From NCBI RefSeq assembly GCF_014904695.1, contig NZ_JACXXN010000003.1:392481-456480 (forward strand): a DNA stretch of 64,000 bases. Direction: 5' to 3'. This DNA comes from Nostoc sp. MG11 (lineage in GTDB: Bacteria; Cyanobacteriota; Cyanobacteriia; Cyanobacteriales; Nostocaceae). The number at the start of each line of letters is the position of its first letter. Position 1 is the stretch's first letter. The notes below the pieces were generated by a model, which saw only the letters and a program-made list of their open reading frames with translations, had not been told where the DNA came from and made no database searches. Made by a program: the position numbers and the translations under genes. Below, piece by piece: positions 25,601 to 34,747 of this stretch.

Positions 25601-27316
25601 ATGCGACAAAAACACCGCACTACAAAGCAATTGAAAAATCTGCCCCAACGCCTCATTGAGGGGCAGAAGACGATCAAGTACTCACTACCGCTTCTCTACG
25701 AGACGCTGCGCGAAGGCTATCAGGTAGTTATACAATTTCCGTTCTGGCGTTTTTCCTACACTGTACTGGCAACATTTTGTTTGTTGGGACTGACTGCTGC
25801 ATCAGGCCCAGAGAGCAATACAAGGGATGTAGAATTAAAGATTGGGATTGTACAGCGATTTGGAGAGACCACAGCCAAGCTGCAATTGGAACCGACAAAA
25901 GGCGATCGCTTAAAGCTGAGATTTAAAAAAGGTAACAAACAGCAAATTCTGGTTACCAAAGACCCTGTAAAGCTGGAAACAGTAATGCAAGCTTTACGCC
26001 ACCCGGCAGTTGAGGAAGTAGTGGTTTTGGGCAATTACCGCACCTTTGAAACTGCCGAAGACAGCGCTCAAAAGTGGCGTTCTCAGGGAATAGAGGTAGA
26101 AGTAGCCCAACCAGAACGCTGGCAAGTTTGGGCAAAACGCGATGTTTACAGCACACCCTTGCTGCGACGCTTGCTATTCCAGAACATCCAAGCTTCTGGC
26201 AAGAAAGGGGCATATATTGACACCAAAATCCTGCAAAAAGTACCGCGAGTTAGTTGGGTGGTGAATGGTAATCGCTATAGCCCAAATAATCTGGAAATTA
26301 GTAGTGATAAAAACTTAATTCGGGTAAATAAAAGCGAAAAACCTGAAAATGCTCGTCTTTATGCAGGGCAGATGAACTTACAGCCAAATGCTTACGGTAC
26401 GTACACTCTAGTTAACCAAGTGCCTTTAGAAACTTACTTGCGTGGAGTTGTACCTTATGAAATTGGCACAGATGCGCCAAAAGCAGCCCTAGAAGCCCAA
26501 ACAATTCTGGCTCGGACTTATGCGCTGCGGAATTTACGAAGATTTGCCGCAGATAACTATCAGTTGTGTGCCGATACTCATTGCCAAGTTTATTATGGAC
26601 TAAATGGAGTAGCTCCCGTCACAGATCGGGCGATCGCCTCAACAAAGGGTATGATTCTAACCTACGAAAACCAGTTAGTGGATGCCCTTTATTCTTCCAC
26701 AACTGGTGGCGTCACCGCCTCCTTCAGCGATGTCTGGAATGGTGAAGATCGTGCTTATCTGCGCCCAGTAGTAGATGCTCCGATTAATCTTTGGAACTTA
26801 TCTAAACAGAGTTTAGCCTATGAAAAGAATTTTCAGCAGTTCATTAATCAGCAACAAGGATTTAATGAAAGCAGTTGGAATATGTTTCGTTGGCGCAAAG
26901 AAACTTCTCTAGAGGATATTACCAAAGGCTTGCAGAAATTTTTGCAGGTGAAAAAGAATCCTTATGCCAAATTTAAGACAATTAAAGCTATGGCTGTAAC
27001 CAAGCGCAGTTCAAGCGGACGTATTCTTGAACTTGCTGTTAAAACTGATATCGGCACTTTTACTCTCCACAAAGATGAAGTTCGTAGTGCCTTTGCTGCT
27101 CCCAGAAGTACACTTTTTTATCTGGAACCTTTGAACAAAGGCAAACAAGCTCTTTGGGGATACGCCTTTATTGGTGGTGGGTTAGGACATGGAGTCGGTT
27201 TGAGCCAAACTGGCGCTCAAAATTTAGCCAAACTAGGTTGGTCGAATCCAAAAATTTTGCAATTCTATTATCCCGGTACTCAAATTAAAATTCTCAGCAA
27301 CGAGATTAAATTTTAA
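25601..27316 (+). CDS. SpoIID/LytB-domain cell-wall protein
   Basis: About 571 residues from ATG 25601, preceded by GGAG 5 nt upstream; a TTG at 25550 gives a longer frame. One N-terminal membrane segment lies at about 50-72 (FSYTVLATFCLLGLTAA), so it is a periplasm-facing anchored protein. The SpoIID domain has VPLETYLRGVVPYEIG, ALEAQTILARTYALRN, SSTTGGVT and the ending GGGLGHGVGLSQTGAQNLA. SpoIID is a peptidoglycan lytic transglycosylase in Bacillus; here a role in wall remodelling is inferred. Residues LLYETLREGY near the start are encoded by a small GC-rich repeat (25691-25718). Confidence 0.87.
   Translation: MRQKHRTTKQLKNLPQRLIEGQKTIKYSLPLLYETLREGYQVVIQFPFWRFSYTVLATFCLLGLTAASGPESNTRDVELKIGIVQRFGETTAKLQLEPTKGDRLKLRFKKGNKQQILVTKDPVKLETVMQALRHPAVEEVVVLGNYRTFETAEDSAQKWRSQGIEVEVAQPERWQVWAKRDVYSTPLLRRLLFQNIQASGKKGAYIDTKILQKVPRVSWVVNGNRYSPNNLEISSDKNLIRVNKSEKPENARLYAGQMNLQPNAYGTYTLVNQVPLETYLRGVVPYEIGTDAPKAALEAQTILARTYALRNLRRFAADNYQLCADTHCQVYYGLNGVAPVTDRAIASTKGMILTYENQLVDALYSSTTGGVTASFSDVWNGEDRAYLRPVVDAPINLWNLSKQSLAYEKNFQQFINQQQGFNESSWNMFRWRKETSLEDITKGLQKFLQVKKNPYAKFKTIKAMAVTKRSSSGRILELAVKTDIGTFTLHKDEVRSAFAAPRSTLFYLEPLNKGKQALWGYAFIGGGLGHGVGLSQTGAQNLAKLGWSNPKILQFYYPGTQIKILSNEIKF
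25691..25718. repeat. small GC-rich repeat inside the SpoIID-like gene
   Basis: CTTCTCTACGAGACGCTGCG continuing CGAAGGCT. It shares the 15-mer GAGACGCTGCGCGAA, inverted, with 52748-52762, and a diverged form with 24540-24575. It encodes LLYETLREG in frame, ahead of the membrane segment. Confidence 0.6.
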
Positions 27317-27452
27317 AATGTTGTGCTAACAAACTTGCATATTTATTAGGGTTGTCATTTGTCATTGGTCATTTGTCATTTATATTTGTTAATGACTAAT
27401 GACTGTTGACGATACCCAAATATATTGACATTCCGAGCAAATTTTGCATGTC

Positions 27453-28217
27453 CTATTCTGGTAGAGTCAGAATTTCAACCCCATCTTCGGTTACGGCTAA
27501 GGTATGCTCACATTGAGCAGAAAGCAGGCGATCGCGAGTTAAAGCAGTCCAACCATCACTCATAACTTCGACTTCCCATGTGCCTTCGTTAATCATCGGC
27601 TCAATGGTAAAAACCATCCCTGGTCTGAGACGCTTGCCTTTGCCGCGCGTGCCATAGTGAGGAATATCTGGCGCAGTGTGGAAAACATTACTGATGCCGT
27701 GTCCAACGAAATCTCGCACCACAGAAAAGCCTTGTGCTTCGGCATACTCTTGAATGGCTGCACCAATGTCTCCAATCCGTGCGCCTGGTTTAACTTCAGC
27801 AATGCCCAGGCTACGGCATTTCTCGGTAACATCCACTAACTTTTTGGCTTTGGGGGAAGGCGTACCGACAAAGAATGTCTTAGATGTATCACCGTGATAG
27901 CCCTCGACAATCAGCGTCACATCAATATTAATGATGTCACCTTCCTTGAGGATCTGTTTAGCATTAGGAATACCGTGACAAACAACCTCATTAACACTGG
28001 TGCAAATCGATTTGGGATAGCCTTTGTAGCCGAGAGGTGCGCTTTTTGCTCCATGCGCCTGTGTCCAACGTTCGGCTTCATCATTGAGCTGAAGAGTGCT
28101 AATCCCTGGCTTCACCAATGGTTCAAGATGCTGTAAAAGTTTTGCTGCTAAGCGTCCCACGTAACGCATTTTGTCTAGTTCTCGTGTAGATAAAATAACA
28201 ATTGGTTCGGTTTTCAT
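27453..28217 (-). CDS. map: methionine aminopeptidase, type I
   Basis: 254 residues. It removes the initiator Met from nascent proteins with a dinuclear metal centre. Metal ligands are seen in NIDVTLIVEGYHGDTS (two Asp), FVGHGISNVFH (His), FTIEPMIN (Glu) and SAQCEHTLAV (Glu). SVNEVVCHGIP is the substrate-pocket His motif. There is no N-terminal zinc finger. Its ATG overlaps the bvdR stop by 4 nt (ATGA), so it is translationally coupled to bvdR. Confidence 0.95.
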   Translation of the reverse strand: MKTEPIVILSTRELDKMRYVGRLAAKLLQHLEPLVKPGISTLQLNDEAERWTQAHGAKSAPLGYKGYPKSICTSVNEVVCHGIPNAKQILKEGDIINIDVTLIVEGYHGDTSKTFFVGTPSPKAKKLVDVTEKCRSLGIAEVKPGARIGDIGAAIQEYAEAQGFSVVRDFVGHGISNVFHTAPDIPHYGTRGKGKRLRPGMVFTIEPMINEGTWEVEVMSDGWTALTRDRLLSAQCEHTLAVTEDGVEILTLPE

Positions 28218-29233
28218 GAACTTAGATCTAGAGAATTTTTCATAAATATAGTTGTCCCTGTCTGTGCGGCTGTTTTTGCAGCATCAGCAACCTTCAGGGT
28301 GTACAAGCTCTCCTCTGGAGTTACGTACAAAGGAGTGTTATCCATAAGATGGTCTAACACCAAACTCGTGTCTTTGGCAAACAAACCCCGGCGAGCACCA
28401 ACTTCTATCGGTGTGGTTTCTCCAGGCTGGATGAAAAGTCCTTTGTCGCCATCAAAAATTAACCCGCCGTTTTCCCCATGAACTTCAAATTTGCGTTCTG
28501 AGAGCCAAATAGTTTCGCCTTTGCCATAGACTACTTGCGCGAGAAGTCCACTGGTAAAGCACACTTGAGTAATGCAAAAACAGGTTTGGTAGTACTCCTG
28601 TTCGATTTCCCAATATCGTTGATGACAGTTGACAGTCAAGACTCGACCAAACAAATCGGTGAGACGATGTAGGCGAGACAGCGCACCCATTAGAGGGAAG
28701 CCGAAAAGCTCATGGTTATAAGTCCACTTGCGGGGTGCGGGATACTGGGAATTGATAGTGCTGTAGCGGACATAAAACACATTGCCAATTTTTGGTAAGT
28801 GCTGCTTCAAGGCTTGATGCAATCCACCCAAAAGTTCAATGTGTTCAACGTGCAAGAGTTTTTGTTGTGCTTTGGCTAAGGCGATCAGTTCTTCGGCTTC
28901 TACCACATCTAACGAAAGAGGATACTCTATAACTACGTGTTTGCCATTGGTGAGTGCAGCACGGGCGATCGCACCATGATCTCGATTCACAGTAGAGATG
29001 ACCACCAGATCTATATCATTGCGCTCTACTAGCTGTTGCCAAGAACTTAACGCTTCAGTCTGATATTCTCTAGCGAAAGTTTGCGTATTTTCTGGGCTAT
29101 GACCAACAATCGCGATTAGATGCGATCGCTCATCACTTAGTAAAGCCTCAGCCCGAAGTTTTGCTGCATATCCAGTACCAACCAAACCCACACGCACTCT
29201 TGCTTTTTCCAAAGCTGCCTCTGAATTATACAT
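28214..29233 (-). CDS. bvdR: biliverdin reductase BvdR (Gfo/Idh/MocA family)
   Basis: 339 residues from ATG 29233; a GTG at 29266 would add 11. It reduces biliverdin IXalpha to bilirubin with NAD(P)H. The Rossmann motif is VRVGLVGTGYAAKLRAEALL. Blocks that I recall from Synechocystis BvdR are conserved: HGAIARAALTNGKHVVIEYP, LLHVEHIELLGGLHQAL, PAPRKWTY, FGFPLMGALSRLHRLTDLFG and VGARRGLF. Cyanobacterial BvdR affects phycobilisome pigment metabolism. It overlaps map by 4 nt. Confidence 0.9.
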   Translation of the reverse strand: MYNSEAALEKARVRVGLVGTGYAAKLRAEALLSDERSHLIAIVGHSPENTQTFAREYQTEALSSWQQLVERNDIDLVVISTVNRDHGAIARAALTNGKHVVIEYPLSLDVVEAEELIALAKAQQKLLHVEHIELLGGLHQALKQHLPKIGNVFYVRYSTINSQYPAPRKWTYNHELFGFPLMGALSRLHRLTDLFGRVLTVNCHQRYWEIEQEYYQTCFCITQVCFTSGLLAQVVYGKGETIWLSERKFEVHGENGGLIFDGDKGLFIQPGETTPIEVGARRGLFAKDTSLVLDHLMDNTPLYVTPEESLYTLKVADAAKTAAQTGTTIFMKNSLDLSS

Positions 29234-29697
29234 GATCCTTACCAGTTCTGTTTTTGACAATTCCACGGCTAGAAAGCATGGGATTCTTTTTTTATAGGAA
29301 GTCTAACAATACTTGCCTACCATTTGGAAGGTTTACGAGGTCGCGCCGTAATGAACCAGATGTGCGGAAAGTCCAGCGCTGTAGACATCAGACAAGTCTG
29401 TAGACGCTTCTGCCGTGAGACAGCGCTGCGGGAGATTCATATTTTTTATCTAAAAGATAGAAGATAGTTTTTTCTTAAAACAACGTTATTATGTCAGTTT
29501 ATCTATAAATAAAACTTATCGGTATTAACTAACTAAATTTCATTACTAATCGGGGTCAATTTCCAGTTACATCCATTAGTTTTTCTCGTAGTATCAGAAT
29601 TGAAGCAAATTTGAACCAGCGGCTAACCCATAAGGGCAGCCGTACCATTTGCTTTAGCATAACTTATGCTGCCGTTTGCAAAAGAGAGGACTACTAA
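29234..29697. other. intergenic region with petF promoter
   Basis: About 464 bp between divergent bvdR and ferredoxin genes. It has GC-rich inverted segments at about 29340-29440 (GTCCAGCGCTGTAGAC...AGACAGCGCTGCGGG), probably repeat-derived. The 200 bp before the ferredoxin start are AT-rich and contain the ribosome site GAGAGGA about 8 nt upstream. Confidence 0.5.
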
Positions 29698-29997
<300 letters not shown>

Positions 29998-30133
29998 GAG
30001 TCAGGCGCCTCAACAATAAATCTCTTGCAAGAGTTACCGATGTTGGAAAAATAAAAGCACCGCATCCAAGGGGAAAATTATCTCTATACTGCGTGTCTTT
30101 TAAAGCTACTTTGGCAAAAAGTCTAATTTCACG

Positions 30134-30172
30134 TTAAGTAGGAACACGCAAAGTTACTGTGTTCCTACTTAA
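30134..30172 (+). terminator. probable terminator of the ferredoxin gene
   Basis: TTAAGTAGGAACAC and GTGTTCCTACTTAA form a perfect 14-bp stem with an 11-nt loop, followed by TTTCTATG. It lies 137 bp past the petF stop. Confidence 0.7.
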
Positions 30173-30459
30173 TTTCTATGTGCTAACAAATACTTTATGC
30201 AAATTCTCTAGTAGTGGTGTTATCTTTCTTCTCTACGAGAGGCTGCGCCAACGGCGTGTTTAGCCCGTGCTGAGTAGTAACCCATACCTTAAACCTTGTT
30301 ATTACCCACATTTTTCAATCTCTCGCTTCGTTGCTATCCCGCTTTGGAATAAATTCCCAAGCTAATAGCTAAAGTCCGTTTCAACGGACTCAATTGAGTG
30401 AGATCAAGTTAGATTTAGTCTGGGTTTCACGGCTTGCATCTGTAGTGAATTGGTATTAT
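30173..30459. other. intergenic region with short palindromic repeats
   Basis: It contains TTCTCTACGAGAGGCTGCGC at about 30229, related to a repeat near 40044, and AAGTCCGTTTCAACGGACT at about 30374. No gene is visible. It separates petF from a convergent gene. Confidence 0.5.
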
Positions 30460-31812
30460 CTATCGCCCTAAGTTATTAGGAATGCCTTCACAACCACCAG
30501 GAACAGTGCTTCTGGTTTTTTCACCACCCCAGGCGCAGCAGTAGTAACGTGTAGACTCTGAGATCCTTTGCACATCAGTGAAATCGGCATTTTCCACTAC
30601 AGCACCAGTGTGTTCGCCAGTTTCGTAGTTTGGTGGTTGCGTACGACTGCGTGGTGATGCGATCGCCACTGTACCGTAGAATAAGCGAATACCGTTGAGG
30701 TCAGCGCCGCGAAGATTGGCATTATATAAGATGGTGCGGGAGAGGTTGGCTTTGACTAAATCACAACCGCTGAGGTTAGCGCGGACAAGATTGGCTTCAC
30801 TGAGATCAGTCCAACGTAGATCTGTAGCAGAAAGATCGGCGGCGGCTAGCATGACGCCTAAATCGATGACGCGCACACCTGCAAGGCGATCTTCAGCGTA
30901 ACCGCCAAAGCCGTTGAGAATGGCTCGACCTAAGCGAGAATCACGTTTTAGGGGTGTCAGCAGCTTGGAACGTGAGAGAAAGCGGAGAATTTTCGCTTTA
31001 CCAGTACTATCAACACTACTAAAAATTGCCGCAGTGCGTCCTTCAGCGATCGCCCGTTCTTGGGGCCAATCTTCTAATAATCCTTCTTCATCTAATACTA
31101 AGTCTGAGACGCCTTGGAAATAAGAATCAATTGTCTGCTGCTGAGTGATAATATTTTGCTGAACCGTCAAGAGGTTTTGCTGAATTGTCAAGTCTTTGGA
31201 AATAACGTATTGTCGCCACGCCACATAAACAGCGATGATGGCGATGAGAATTTGCCCCAAAGCGCCAAACCATTCTGCCAGAGTCCCAGCAATATCCCAA
31301 TTAATCTGGCGTCCCCAAACAAGCAGGCGATCGCTTGCACCAGTAAACTTGAACAAGCCGATAATTGCTACTACTAGTCCCAAAAAGGCTACAAACAGCG
31401 TTTTCTCATGGGATGAAAACCACTCATCTAGTACGTATGTCAACCAAGGCAATAGTATCGCCAACGATAACACCAAAGTCACCAGCGTTCCCAAGATGCC
31501 GATGATTGAGTTATTTAGGGCAAATCCGATAAAAGTGGTGGCGATCGCTACTAGAGTAATCACCAATCCTCTCGGCTTAACAGTTAATTGATTGCTAGTC
31601 TGTTGCTTGAAGCTGGAACGGGCTTGTTGCAGGGCTGTGGTATGTTGTGAAGATTGCAAAGACGAAATTGTAGCTAAGGCTTGTTGTGCCGCTAGCGCTT
31701 CTGAAGTCAGGTTATTCTCCCCTGCACCACTGTCAAAGTCATCTGGTTGCAAGTCGTTTTCGGGGACGGATTCTGGGGTTGGTAGATTCGGAGAGTTGGA
31801 TTCAATCGTCAT
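30460..31812 (-). CDS. membrane protein with pentapeptide repeats
   Basis: 450 residues. A hydrophilic, Glu/Ser-rich N-terminus (1-85) is followed by membrane segments at about 88-105, 107-130, 138-158 and 183-202. A helical cytosolic part (ISKDLTIQQNLLTVQQNIIT) follows. The C-terminal half has right-handed pentapeptide repeats, A(D/N)LSxxx, in ADLSATDLRWTDLSEANLV and RANLSGCDLVKANLS. Pentapeptide proteins are abundant in cyanobacteria and mostly have unknown roles. The layout (membrane anchor plus repeat) suggests a scaffolding or channel-regulating protein, but this is inference. Confidence 0.85.
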   Translation of the reverse strand: MTIESNSPNLPTPESVPENDLQPDDFDSGAGENNLTSEALAAQQALATISSLQSSQHTTALQQARSSFKQQTSNQLTVKPRGLVITLVAIATTFIGFALNNSIIGILGTLVTLVLSLAILLPWLTYVLDEWFSSHEKTLFVAFLGLVVAIIGLFKFTGASDRLLVWGRQINWDIAGTLAEWFGALGQILIAIIAVYVAWRQYVISKDLTIQQNLLTVQQNIITQQQTIDSYFQGVSDLVLDEEGLLEDWPQERAIAEGRTAAIFSSVDSTGKAKILRFLSRSKLLTPLKRDSRLGRAILNGFGGYAEDRLAGVRVIDLGVMLAAADLSATDLRWTDLSEANLVRANLSGCDLVKANLSRTILYNANLRGADLNGIRLFYGTVAIASPRSRTQPPNYETGEHTGAVVENADFTDVQRISESTRYYCCAWGGEKTRSTVPGGCEGIPNNLGR

Positions 31813-32481
31813 GCTTTCTATTTTGCCCCAGCAGATTCAGTTCAACAGCTGTTTTATGTTAACCGCCACCGGGTGGGGTAAGGCAAGAGTCCAACACCAT
31901 AATCAACTACTTTATTTGGATTGGAAATAGTTTCGCTCTCATATTTCTCTAGTAATCTTGCATCTCATTTAGCTATGTCGTTTTCAAATTTCAAAACATA
32001 GTAAAACAGGAATTTGAGCGAATGTAAGCTACAGGTATTGTCAGCTTAGTTAAACTTCAAGGCTAGCTTCATCATAATTTCACACAAGACTGTACTCCCT
32101 TGCAACTCGCAAATTATCTATTCTGCTTCCTCTGCATTCTCTGCTTTCTCAAGGGTTAATCCTTTAGCGATAAAGGAATAATGTAATGTATTTAGGTTGG
32201 TTGGTTTCTGCTTGCTTAAGCACATTATTTATTAGCGACTTTGCCTGCACACCAAAGTCATTGCAAGAGCTTGGTAGTTAAACTCTAAGCAAAGTAATTG
32301 CTTTAACTGTATTTAATATGATAATATAATCCGTACTTTATACTAAAAGACGTTAATGCATTATAAACAAGGTTTTTTTTCACAAAACAAGGAAATTAAT
32401 TGATAAAAACCAGTACATTTTGATACGATTTTGAAATCTGAACAGGTTCTAGCATCATATTATGAGTTCTGTAGGTACAGC
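31813..32481. other. intergenic region, no gene recognised
   Basis: About 669 bp between divergent genes. It includes a small hairpin, TCCTTTAgcgaTAAAGGA (32160-32177), and an AT-rich stretch near 32310-32410 likely to hold the TPR gene promoter. Confidence 0.45.
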
Positions 32482-33225
32482 ATGGTCTTTTGGCGCTGCT
32501 TCGTTGCCTCTGGCTTTATCACTTTCTTCATTTTTGGTTGTGGTGATGGGGCAAACTCATCCACAGAAACTATTAAACAAGTCGTACAGGAAACTAATGT
32601 AGCTCAGCTGCTTGTAGAAGCAAAGGCTAACCAAAAAGCAGAAGATTTTTTTCATCAAGGCAATAATTTATTAGATGCACAACGTTACGAAGCTGCTATT
32701 GCAGCTTATGATCAAGCGATCGCCATTAAATATGAGAGTCCTGAAACCTGGATTAACCGTGGCATTGCCTTAACAGCTTTGCAACGCTATAAAGAGGCGA
32801 TTGCATCTTATAACAAAGCGATCGCTATCAAACCTGACAAGGATGAAGCTTGGTATAATCGCGGCATTGCCTTAACATCTTTGCAACGTTATAAAGAGGC
32901 GATTGCATCTTATAACAAAGCGATCGCTATCAAACCTAAGAAGTATGAAGCTTTGATAAACCGAGGTATTGCCCTCACAAAGTTACAACGTTACCAAGAG
33001 GCAATTGCATCTTACGATCAAGCGATCGCTATCAAGCCAAATAAGCACGAAGCATATTACAACAAAGCTTGTTCTTATGCTTTACAGAACAATCTAGAAC
33101 TAGCAATTGAGAATCTCAATAAAGCCGTCCAGCTTGCTCCTAATAAGTACAAGAAGTTAGCAAAAACTGACCCTGATTTCAATAAAGTGCGTAGCGAACA
33201 ACAATTTCAGGAACTACTTCAATAG
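32482..33225 (+). CDS. TPR-repeat lipoprotein
   Basis: 247 residues from ATG 32482; a TTG at 32431 gives a longer frame. The N-terminus MVFWRCFVASG then FITFFIFGCGDG suggests a lipoprotein signal with Cys20 as the lipid anchor. At least four TPR units follow (AEDFFHQGNNLLDAQRYEAA, then RGIALTALQRYKEAIASYNK and two near copies), and a fifth degenerate one. The repeats are almost identical in DNA, including GCGATCGC in each, which suggests recent internal duplication. A protein-protein scaffold at the membrane is likely. Confidence 0.85.
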   Translation: MVFWRCFVASGFITFFIFGCGDGANSSTETIKQVVQETNVAQLLVEAKANQKAEDFFHQGNNLLDAQRYEAAIAAYDQAIAIKYESPETWINRGIALTALQRYKEAIASYNKAIAIKPDKDEAWYNRGIALTSLQRYKEAIASYNKAIAIKPKKYEALINRGIALTKLQRYQEAIASYDQAIAIKPNKHEAYYNKACSYALQNNLELAIENLNKAVQLAPNKYKKLAKTDPDFNKVRSEQQFQELLQ

Positions 33226-33260
33226 TCTGTTGTTACCACCACTAGTAATGGTAATTAGAC

Positions 33261-34148
33261 ATGAAAAAATTGTTAATCACTGGAGCTAGTGGTTTTTTAG
33301 GATGGCATCTTTGCCAGCTTGCCAAGCAAGAATGGGAAATTTATAGTACTTATTTTTCTCATTCTTTAGAGATTCCTGGCATCAAAATGCTGAAAGTTAA
33401 CTTGACAAACTTTCAAGAATTGAAGCATATATTTAGTGATGTAAAACCTACAGCAGTTATCCATACTGCGGCGCGATCGCAACCTAATATCTGTCAAACT
33501 TATCCTGAAGAATCACACGCAATTAATGTTACAGCATCCTGCAATCTTGCTGGACTTTGCGCCGATAATTCTATTCCTTGTGCTTTTACATCAACCGACT
33601 TAGTTTTTGATGGCTTAAATGCTCCCTATCGAGAAACAGACCCCGTGTGTCCTGTAAATATTTACGGTGAGCAAAAAGTCAAAGCTGAAATAGGTATACT
33701 AGAACGATACCCGATGACCGCAGTTTGCCGGATGCCGTTAATGTTTGGTATAGCAACACCTACAGCTAAAAGCTTTATACAAACATTTATCCAAACTTTA
33801 AAAGCCGAAAAAGAACTAAATTTATTTATAGATGAATTCCGCACACCAGTAAGTGGAACAACTGCGGCAAAAGGGCTGTTATTAGCATTAGAAAAAGTCA
33901 ACGGGCGGATTCACTTAGGTGGAAAAGAGCGGATTTCGCGCTATGATTTTGGACGTTTATTAGTTGAGGTATTTAAACTTCCCGCAACTGGGCTTAAAGG
34001 TTGCCAACAGCAAGATGTGAAAATGGCAGCACCAAGACCAGCGGATGTTTCTTTAGATAGTTCTAAAGCTTTCGGATTAGGGTATCAGCCTTTATCTGTA
34101 AAAGAAGAATTAGAAAAGTTAGCAGTTATATCAAGTTCGGATTATTAA
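33261..34148 (+). CDS. RmlD-like NAD(P)-dependent sugar-nucleotide reductase
   Basis: 295 residues of extended SDR type. The N-terminal LLITGASGFLGWHL binds NAD(P). VIHTAARS, STDLVFDG and the catalytic YGEQKVKAE (Tyr and Lys) follow, then a sugar-binding C-terminus with FIDEFRTPVSGTTAA and LGGKERISRYDFG. It resembles dTDP-4-dehydrorhamnose reductase, but no other rhamnose genes are nearby, so the exact substrate is open. It lies 35 bp after the TPR gene and may be co-transcribed. Confidence 0.82.
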   Translation: MKKLLITGASGFLGWHLCQLAKQEWEIYSTYFSHSLEIPGIKMLKVNLTNFQELKHIFSDVKPTAVIHTAARSQPNICQTYPEESHAINVTASCNLAGLCADNSIPCAFTSTDLVFDGLNAPYRETDPVCPVNIYGEQKVKAEIGILERYPMTAVCRMPLMFGIATPTAKSFIQTFIQTLKAEKELNLFIDEFRTPVSGTTAAKGLLLALEKVNGRIHLGGKERISRYDFGRLLVEVFKLPATGLKGCQQQDVKMAAPRPADVSLDSSKAFGLGYQPLSVKEELEKLAVISSSDY

Positions 34149-34747
34149 ATAACTCAACAACAGAAACCGCCAAAAGCTACGATGGATAATTATCAAGCAG
34201 CTTGGGGCGGTTTCTTAAGGAGGCAATATTTCAAGAAGATTAGGAGAATTAGAAGTAGCTAACTAAACTAAGGTGGACAGTATTCGCAATCTGATACTAC
34301 TCAGAGTTGTACATCCTTTATTCTATTCCAACTAGGCAGGTATATCTGGCTGTGCGTTCAAAAACCTCCAAAACAACTCAATGAACTCATGGCGAAAACA
34401 CATTCACAGGATGTCACAACCTAGCAGCGATCACGAGAATATTAGAGCAGGAGGCACAGGCTCTAACGTGAAAGTTTTTGTTTAAACTTTTAACCTGTTT
34501 GTACCTTGCTCTTAATCTAGCATTATCTTCTTTAGCCAGAGAGTATATTTACTAAACTTGAACAGCATTAACTTATCGCAATAATTCGGAAATCTTTCTT
34601 AAGAATATTACTACTTGTCTGATGTGGCTATTAGTGATGTAGGTATCAGATTAGTAGTCTGCCAAAGAAACTTGGCCCCATAAAGGGTAAAGGGTAAGGG
34701 GGATGCCAATTTCCCTGGAGATATTCGGGTATCTGAGCCTTTCGAGA
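34149..34747. other. intergenic region with possible terminator hairpin
   Basis: GAAACCGCC (34163-34171) pairs with GGCGGTTTC (34206-34214), with further inner pairing (AAAGCT and AGCTT). It is a plausible terminator for the RmlD-like gene, with a weak T-tract. The rest holds no recognised gene. Confidence 0.45.

Noticed and set aside
29355..29400. GCGGAAAGTCC, reminiscent of the RNase P RNA core
   Set aside because: Flanking conserved RNase P segments are missing, and the region is made of repeat-like inverted segments.
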